DNA of 9,578 nucleotides, taken from positions 1-9,578 of the forward strand of contig CBDULX010000118.1 of the NCBI GenBank assembly GCA_965368175.1. Direction: 5' to 3'. The stretch comes from CBDULX01 sp965368175 (GTDB lineage Bacteria > Pseudomonadota > Gammaproteobacteria > SZUA-229). Shown piece by piece: positions 5,994 through 9,578 of this stretch. Positions within the stretch are counted from its first letter, which is position 1; each line of letters opens with the position of its first letter. Under the pieces are notes generated by a model, which did not search any database, had not been told where the DNA came from, and was given only the letters and a program-made list of their open reading frames with translations. A program made the translations under genes and the position numbers.

Positions 5994-7172
5994 TTAACCC
6001 TTCTTGAACATTTGTTTAATACTGCGAATAGCCTGTCGAGTTCGATGCTCGTTTTCAATCAGGCTAAAACGAACATGATCATCACCGTATTCACCAAAAC
6101 CTATGCCCGGTGATACCGCTACTTTAGCTTCCTGTAATAATTTCTTGGAAAATTCCAGCGAACCCATATCTCTATACTGTTCTGGAATTTTAGCCCAGAC
6201 GAACATGGTCGCCCTGGGCGGCTCCACCGGCCAGCCTGCACCGTTCAAGCCTTTGCATAACACATCCCGACGATTGCGGTAGGTCATGCGAATTTCATCC
6301 ACACAGTCCTGAGGACCATCCAGTGCCGTAATCGCGGCGATCTGAATCGGGGTAAACATGCCATAATCCAGATAGGATTTCATTCTGGCCAGTGCTGCCA
6401 CCAGGGTTGGGTTGCCGCACATGAAGCCCACTCGCCAACCCGGCATATTATAGGTCTTCGACAGGGAATAAAACTCCACCGCCACATCTTTTGCCCCTTT
6501 CACCTGCAAAATGGACGGCGGCTGATAACCGTCGAACACGATTTCCCCATAGGCAATATCATGTACTACCCAAATTTCATGCTCACGAGCAATTTCTACT
6601 ACCTTTTCAAAAAAATCCAGCTCCACACACTGGGTAGTGGGATTGCCAGGGAAATTCAACACCAGCATTTTCGGTTTAGGCCAGGAGTCCTTGATGGCTT
6701 TTTCCAGTTGTTCGAAAAAATCCACATCCGGGGTCATGGGTACATGGCGAATATCGGCCCCGGCGATAACAAAACCATAGGGATGAATGGGATAGGCAGG
6801 GTTCGGCACCAGCACGGCATCGCCGGGGCCTAAAGTGGCCAGAGCCAGGTGCGCCAGGCCCTCCTTGGAACCAATGGTGACTATAGCTTCGGTTTCCGGA
6901 TCCAGATCGACATCAAACCGACGTTTGTACCAGTTGCATATCGCTTTACGAAGCCGGGGTATGCCTCGAGACATGGAATAACGATGAGTATCCTCTCGCT
7001 GAGTGGCCTCAACCATTTTATCGACAATGTGTCGCGGGGTCGGCTGATCCGGATTACCCATACCAAAATCGATAATATCCTCACCACGAGCACGGGCACT
7101 GGCCTTGAGCTCATTCACAATATTAAACACATAAGGTGGCAGGCGTTTTATTCGCGGGAAATCGTCTTGCAA
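5994..7172 (-). CDS. alaC: Alanine aminotransferase, AlaC type
   Basis: This is a class I/II PLP aminotransferase very similar along its whole length to E. coli AlaC (glutamate-pyruvate transaminase, formerly YfdZ), so the likely reaction is pyruvate plus glutamate to alanine plus 2-oxoglutarate. Motifs: RLPPYVFNIVNELK (10-23), DFGMGNPD (35-42), NFPGNPTTQC (173-182), DIAYGEIVFDGY (205-216), the PLP lysine K239 in SLSKTYNMPGWRVGF, and substrate-binding R368 in HVRFSL. At 392 residues it lacks the E. coli C-terminal tail (412). The start is a TTG (7172-7170), supported by the homologous N-terminus; no in-frame ATG lies upstream before a TGA. It is the first gene of the alaC-hom pair. The exact substrate preference is inferred from homology. 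Confidence 0.93.
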   Translation of the reverse strand: MQDDFPRIKRLPPYVFNIVNELKASARARGEDIIDFGMGNPDQPTPRHIVDKMVEATQREDTHRYSMSRGIPRLRKAICNWYKRRFDVDLDPETEAIVTIGSKEGLAHLALATLGPGDAVLVPNPAYPIHPYGFVIAGADIRHVPMTPDVDFFEQLEKAIKDSWPKPKMLVLNFPGNPTTQCVELDFFEKVVEIAREHEIWVVHDIAYGEIVFDGYQPPSILQVKGAKDVAVEFYSLSKTYNMPGWRVGFMCGNPTLVAALARMKSYLDYGMFTPIQIAAITALDGPQDCVDEIRMTYRNRRDVLCKGLNGAGWPVEPPRATMFVWAKIPEQYRDMGSLEFSKKLLQEAKVAVSPGIGFGEYGDDHVRFSLIENEHRTRQAIRSIKQMFKKG

Positions 7173-7207
7173 ACTGGTTATCTCATTAAAATTTGGGCGA
7201 ATCGGGC

Positions 7208-7236
7208 AAATTACTGTTGAAACACCGAACTGTCAA
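7208..7236 (-). promoter_or_regulatory. Candidate sigma-70 promoter of alaC-hom
   Basis: On the minus strand a perfect TTGACA (7236-7231) is followed after exactly 17 bases by TAATTT (7213-7208). Start of transcription would be near 7201, giving a leader of about 28 bases before the TTG start of alaC. The -10 box is only half matched, but the -35 box and spacing are ideal. Confidence 0.5.
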
Positions 7237-7245
7237 CTCCAACCC

Positions 7246-7276
7246 TTGGATTTAATGGTAAATAAGCGGGTATAAT
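7246..7276 (+). promoter_or_regulatory. Candidate sigma-70 promoter of the Mth938-like gene
   Basis: TATAAT at 7271-7276 has TTGGAT at 7246-7251 upstream with a 19-base spacer, slightly longer than ideal. Transcription would start near 7283, about 34 bases before the ATG. A GGGGA ribosome binding site at 7307-7311 is 5 bases from the start codon. Confidence 0.45.
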
Positions 7277-7316
7277 TAACGCAGGCAGCTTAAGTCTCAC
7301 ATACCCGGGGATACAG

Positions 7317-7685
7317 ATGAAACTCAGTGAAGATTACAATGCTGGCACTTATATTATTAACGGTTATAACGCGGAAGGTATAATTATTAACCAGCGTTCG
7401 TATACCAGTAGCCTGATAGTGAGCAATTTCCAGTTGCTTGAAAACTGGCCAATGCGAGATATATCCGAGCTCTCTGCCGATTATCTGGCACCGATACTGG
7501 AGCTTAAACCTGAAGTGATATTGATTGGCACAGGATCAACTCTGATTTTCCCACCCGCATCCAGTTATGCCAGTGTCATCCAGTCTGGCCTGGGCATTGA
7601 ATTCATGGATTCAGTGGCCGCCTGTCGTACCTATAACATTTTGCTATCAGAAGACCGCAATGTGGTGGCGGGGATCATTTTGTAA
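7317..7685 (+). CDS. Mth938-like domain protein (DUF498, COG3737)
   Basis: A 122-residue cytoplasmic protein of the Mth938-like/DUF498 family, to which the mitochondrial complex I assembly factor NDUFAF3 and AAMDC belong. The family features are the central strand-loop PEVILIGTG (65-73) and the C-terminal ACRTYNILLSEDRNVVAGIIL (102-122), in which the RTYN/LLSE segment is the conserved core. The length is typical and the protein is complete, with a GGGGA ribosome binding site. The bacterial function is not established; a role in complex I assembly is known only for the mitochondrial relative. It is divergent from alaC, with a 144-bp shared control region, and convergent with the secretin gene. 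No partner gene in the window points to a specific job. Confidence 0.9.
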   Translation: MKLSEDYNAGTYIINGYNAEGIIINQRSYTSSLIVSNFQLLENWPMRDISELSADYLAPILELKPEVILIGTGSTLIFPPASSYASVIQSGLGIEFMDSVAACRTYNILLSEDRNVVAGIIL

Positions 7686-7748
7686 TTTTGACCGTATCTG
7701 TGAGTGGTTAATTTGTAGTAAACCAGATCGGTTCTGCCACATTGAAAT

Positions 7749-7936
7749 TAGGGAACCTCTGAATAACTTGTCATTTCGACCAGAGGGAGAAATCTTTCTG
7801 TTAATAGCTGCATAGATATCAAGCATATAAGATCCCTCGGTAACTGCATCCTGCGTTACTCTACCTCCTGCATCCATGCAGTCGTCCCTATCAGTCGGGA
7901 TGACAAAAAAAGACACTTAATCCGAGATTCCTTAGC
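7749..7936. mobile_element. MITE-like inverted-repeat element
   Basis: Inner inverted arms TTGTCATTTCGAC (7768-7780) and GTCGGGATGACAA (7894-7906) match at 11 of 13 positions. Outside them AGGGAACCTCTGAATAA (from 7750) and TTAATCCGAGATTCCTTAG (to about 7936) are again imperfect reverse complements, with extra bases on the right side. No transposase is encoded. The interior carries the second copy of the ~50-bp repeat (7835-7885). The minus-strand 89-codon frame over this stretch (7647-7916) is a by-product of the repeat, not a gene. Exact ends and target duplication are not resolved. Confidence 0.6.
7835..7885. repeat. Interspersed ~50-bp repeat, copy 2
   Basis: This copy matches 4176-4225 and is embedded in the MITE-like element. 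It has the palindrome CTGCATCCATGCAG at 7868-7881, in which a T-to-C and an A-to-G change relative to copy 1 fall on paired positions, so complementarity is maintained. Confidence 0.9.
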
Positions 7937-7939
7937 TTT

Positions 7940-7993
7940 ATATTTAATCTGAACTTAATATTTAGTCTGAACATTATATTTAGTCTGAACATT
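7940..7993. repeat. Three tandem 18-bp units
   Basis: Units at 7940-7957, 7958-7975 and 7976-7993 share ATATTTAGTCTGAACATT. The second and third are identical and the first differs at three positions. The array lies immediately beyond the right end of the MITE-like element and before a strong hairpin, in the space between convergent genes. Confidence 0.93.
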
Positions 7994-8007
7994 GAGTAAT
8001 AATTTTT

Positions 8008-8040
8008 GTATTGGTTTCGCCAGCGAGGCGAAACCAATAT
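8008..8040. terminator. Strong hairpin, possible end signal for the secretin transcript
   Basis: ATTGGTTTCGCC (8010-8021) and GGCGAAACCAAT (8027-8038) form a perfect 12-bp stem with the loop AGCGA, extended by one A-T and one wobble pair. It is about 105 bases beyond the secretin stop, between convergent genes. There is no T run directly after it on either strand, so it is not a classic intrinsic terminator; it could instead be a palindromic repeat or an RNA-stabilising 3' structure. Confidence 0.4.
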
Positions 8041-8143
8041 CAAATACAAACATCAAAAACCAAAATAAATAACCAGGACAAGTAATCAAAGATAATCATA
8101 TTTAGAGCTTATCAAATATAAGAGCATATAATTCAAAAGGGAT

Positions 8144-9578
8144 CTACCAGTCTAATTCATCAGGAACATTCCAGACATTCGCAAAATCACCTGCATCCTT
8201 ATTGTCAACATTATGTATCTCTAACATTTTCTGGGGTGATTCATAAGAACTTCGTCTATTTATTCTTGCATCAATTTGCTTTACATTTTTATTCAATATT
8301 CTTTCCGAAAATTCCACTTCATTTAATTGTTGCTTAAGCCATTCTTCATCGCGAATATCGACTATGTAAGGCGTGATCATCACGATGGTTTCAGTATTCA
8401 CACTGCTGGTCTCACTACTTGAGAAAAGGCCACCCAGTATCGGGATAGACCCTATTACAGGCACACTATCACGACTTTCCGTTGTATTTCGCTTGATCAA
8501 ACCACCTATAAATATTGTTTGCCCATCCTGTGCCAGTAGCTGAGTGGTCACCTCTGTGGTGGTTTGTGATGGGATACCATTTAATACTGAACCTGTGCTG
8601 ACTTCAGGGTGAATATCCATCATAACCTGGTCCTGACTGTCCACTGATGGGGTTACTTTCAGTATTACGCCAGACTCCAGAAACTCGATACTTTCAGTGG
8701 TCACCTGATTGATAGTAGTTGTGAGCCGATAACCAATACGATCACCGATTACCACGGAAGCCTCCTGATTTTCAAGAGCCAGTAATTTTGGTGTCGACAG
8801 GGTTTGTACGCGACCCTCTCCGTTTAAGGCATTTAATGCCAGCTCAACATTGGGTGTAACCAGGTCAAGAAAAAAGCCTGAGGCATCTGCTGAGGAAAAT
8901 CCTCGAGTTCCTAAAAAACCATCACCTCTATGGGTACTGAAAAGTCGTCGCCAGTCGACGCCAAAAGTTTCACCTTCGTTTAAACTGACTTCCAGTATCT
9001 TAGCCTCAATCAGTATTTGCCGGGGCTTTCTGTCAATTTCTAACAGTAAGTTTTCAACTCGGTCCAAAAATTCTGGCGTATCTTCGATCACCAGTAAATT
9101 TCGACCTGGTAAAGTGGTGATTTTACCGTAACTGGATAGATGATTCTTAAGAATGGCTTCAACGGCTTTAGTGTCGGTGTACTGAACTTTATACGTTCGC
9201 AGTTTAGTAATACCACCATCTGCAAATTTACCGGCTTCACCACGACCCACTATAAAATAACTCCCCTGTCTTCGTTCTACAGCATAACCAGCTGCACTTG
9301 CAATTGATCTGATGGCCTGATCCAGACTCACATCATAAAGATTAAAAGATACTTTACCCTTTACATCCTTCGACAATAATATATTGACGCGAGCTTTATT
9401 TGACAGCATGGCCATTACCTCAGTAATGTCTGTATCACTAAAGGATAGTGATATTTTTTGCCTGGTATTTTTTGAAATAGAATTTATCCTGGTAGCTGTT
9501 TCCCTGGCAGTTGTCTCAGCTGCGTTAGCTGCCAGCACGATATTGGCTGATAACACATGTAAAGCGCTCAACAATATA
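8144..9578 (-). CDS. Secretin of a type IV pilus or type II secretion-like system, start outside the window
   Basis: This protein forms a multimeric outer-membrane pore. Numbering is from the first in-window start-like codon (TTG at 9574). The segment LHVLSANIVLAANA followed by AET looks like the hydrophobic core and cleavage site of a signal peptide, so only a few residues, including the positive N-end, seem missing beyond the edge. Domains: an STN-type domain (about 40-109, ISLSFSDTDITEVM...GSYFIV), one N1-type secretin domain (about 122-184, VQYTDTKAVEAILKN and ITTLPGRNLLVIEDTPEFLDRVENLL), then the secretin barrel (about 187-407) with RVQTLSTPKLLALENQEA, GQTIFIGGLI and VPVIGSIPILGGLFSS. 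A ~70-residue polar tail follows. STN plus a single N1 resembles MshL/PilQ-like proteins more than GspD, which has more N domains. No pilus or secretion genes are visible, so the system is undecided. Confidence 0.92.
   Translation of the reverse strand, partial: ILLSALHVLSANIVLAANAAETTARETATRINSISKNTRQKISLSFSDTDITEVMAMLSNKARVNILLSKDVKGKVSFNLYDVSLDQAIRSIASAAGYAVERRQGSYFIVGRGEAGKFADGGITKLRTYKVQYTDTKAVEAILKNHLSSYGKITTLPGRNLLVIEDTPEFLDRVENLLLEIDRKPRQILIEAKILEVSLNEGETFGVDWRRLFSTHRGDGFLGTRGFSSADASGFFLDLVTPNVELALNALNGEGRVQTLSTPKLLALENQEASVVIGDRIGYRLTTTINQVTTESIEFLESGVILKVTPSVDSQDQVMMDIHPEVSTGSVLNGIPSQTTTEVTTQLLAQDGQTIFIGGLIKRNTTESRDSVPVIGSIPILGGLFSSSETSSVNTETIVMITPYIVDIRDEEWLKQQLNEVEFSERILNKNVKQIDARINRRSSYESPQKMLEIHNVDNKDAGDFANVWNVPDELDW

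Noticed and set aside
4655..7172. A threonine attenuator or riboswitch in front of alaC-hom
   Set aside because: The predicted leader is only about 28 bases, with no room for a leader peptide rich in Thr codons or an aptamer.
6849..7220. 123-codon plus-strand frame opposite alaC
   Set aside because: Antisense to the conserved N-terminal part of alaC and without recognisable domains.
7647..7916. 89-codon minus-strand frame over the MITE-like element
   Set aside because: It overlaps the 3' end of the Mth938-like gene and is translated from repeat DNA, so it is better explained as a by-product of the element.

Overview
The window looks like chromosomal DNA of a free-living or symbiotic gammaproteobacterium outside the enterics. 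Evidence: a gamma-type Aat, an alaC-hom gene pair as found in many non-enteric gammaproteobacteria, a COG3737/Mth938-like small protein and a pilus/type II-like secretin. Intergenic spaces carry many short palindromic and tandem repeats. No rRNA, tRNA, CRISPR array, prophage or complete transposase gene is visible.

Layout, left to right. A heptanucleotide tandem array (1-112) runs off the left edge and lies just after the stop of a minus-strand response regulator with two receiver domains, the first of which has lost its phosphoacceptor (119-919). Divergent from it is aat (990-1664), followed on the same strand by a long-form threonine synthase, thrC (1719-3191). The gap from thrC to the convergent homoserine dehydrogenase gene (hom, stop at 4655) is a repeat-rich scar. 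A block of about 214 bp, made of a 79-bp palindrome plus the last ~100 bp of hom, is present twice in direct orientation (3226-3440 and 4546-4758). The thrC-side copy is a dead hom fragment with an in-frame stop. Between the copies lie another hairpin repeat, a 128-residue hypothetical gene and one copy of a ~50-bp interspersed repeat.

The minus-strand pair alaC-hom (7172 to 4655) is set up as an operon behind a promoter with a perfect -35 box. Divergent from it is a Mth938-like gene (7317-7685). A second repeat-rich space (7686-8143) holds a MITE-like inverted-repeat element carrying the second copy of the ~50-bp repeat, three 18-bp tandem units and a 12-13 bp hairpin. The right end is the C-terminal majority of a secretin gene on the minus strand, whose start lies outside the window.

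Functionally, hom and thrC catalyse two steps of threonine synthesis from aspartate semialdehyde, and AlaC links pyruvate, alanine and glutamate. Aat is an N-end-rule enzyme, the double receiver protein is a signalling component, and the secretin is an outer-membrane pore of a pilus or secretion machine. I see no clear undescribed defence or mobile system. The most unusual items are the fossil hom duplication around the inserted segment, the half-degenerate response regulator, and a repeat pair whose two differences in a palindrome compensate each other.
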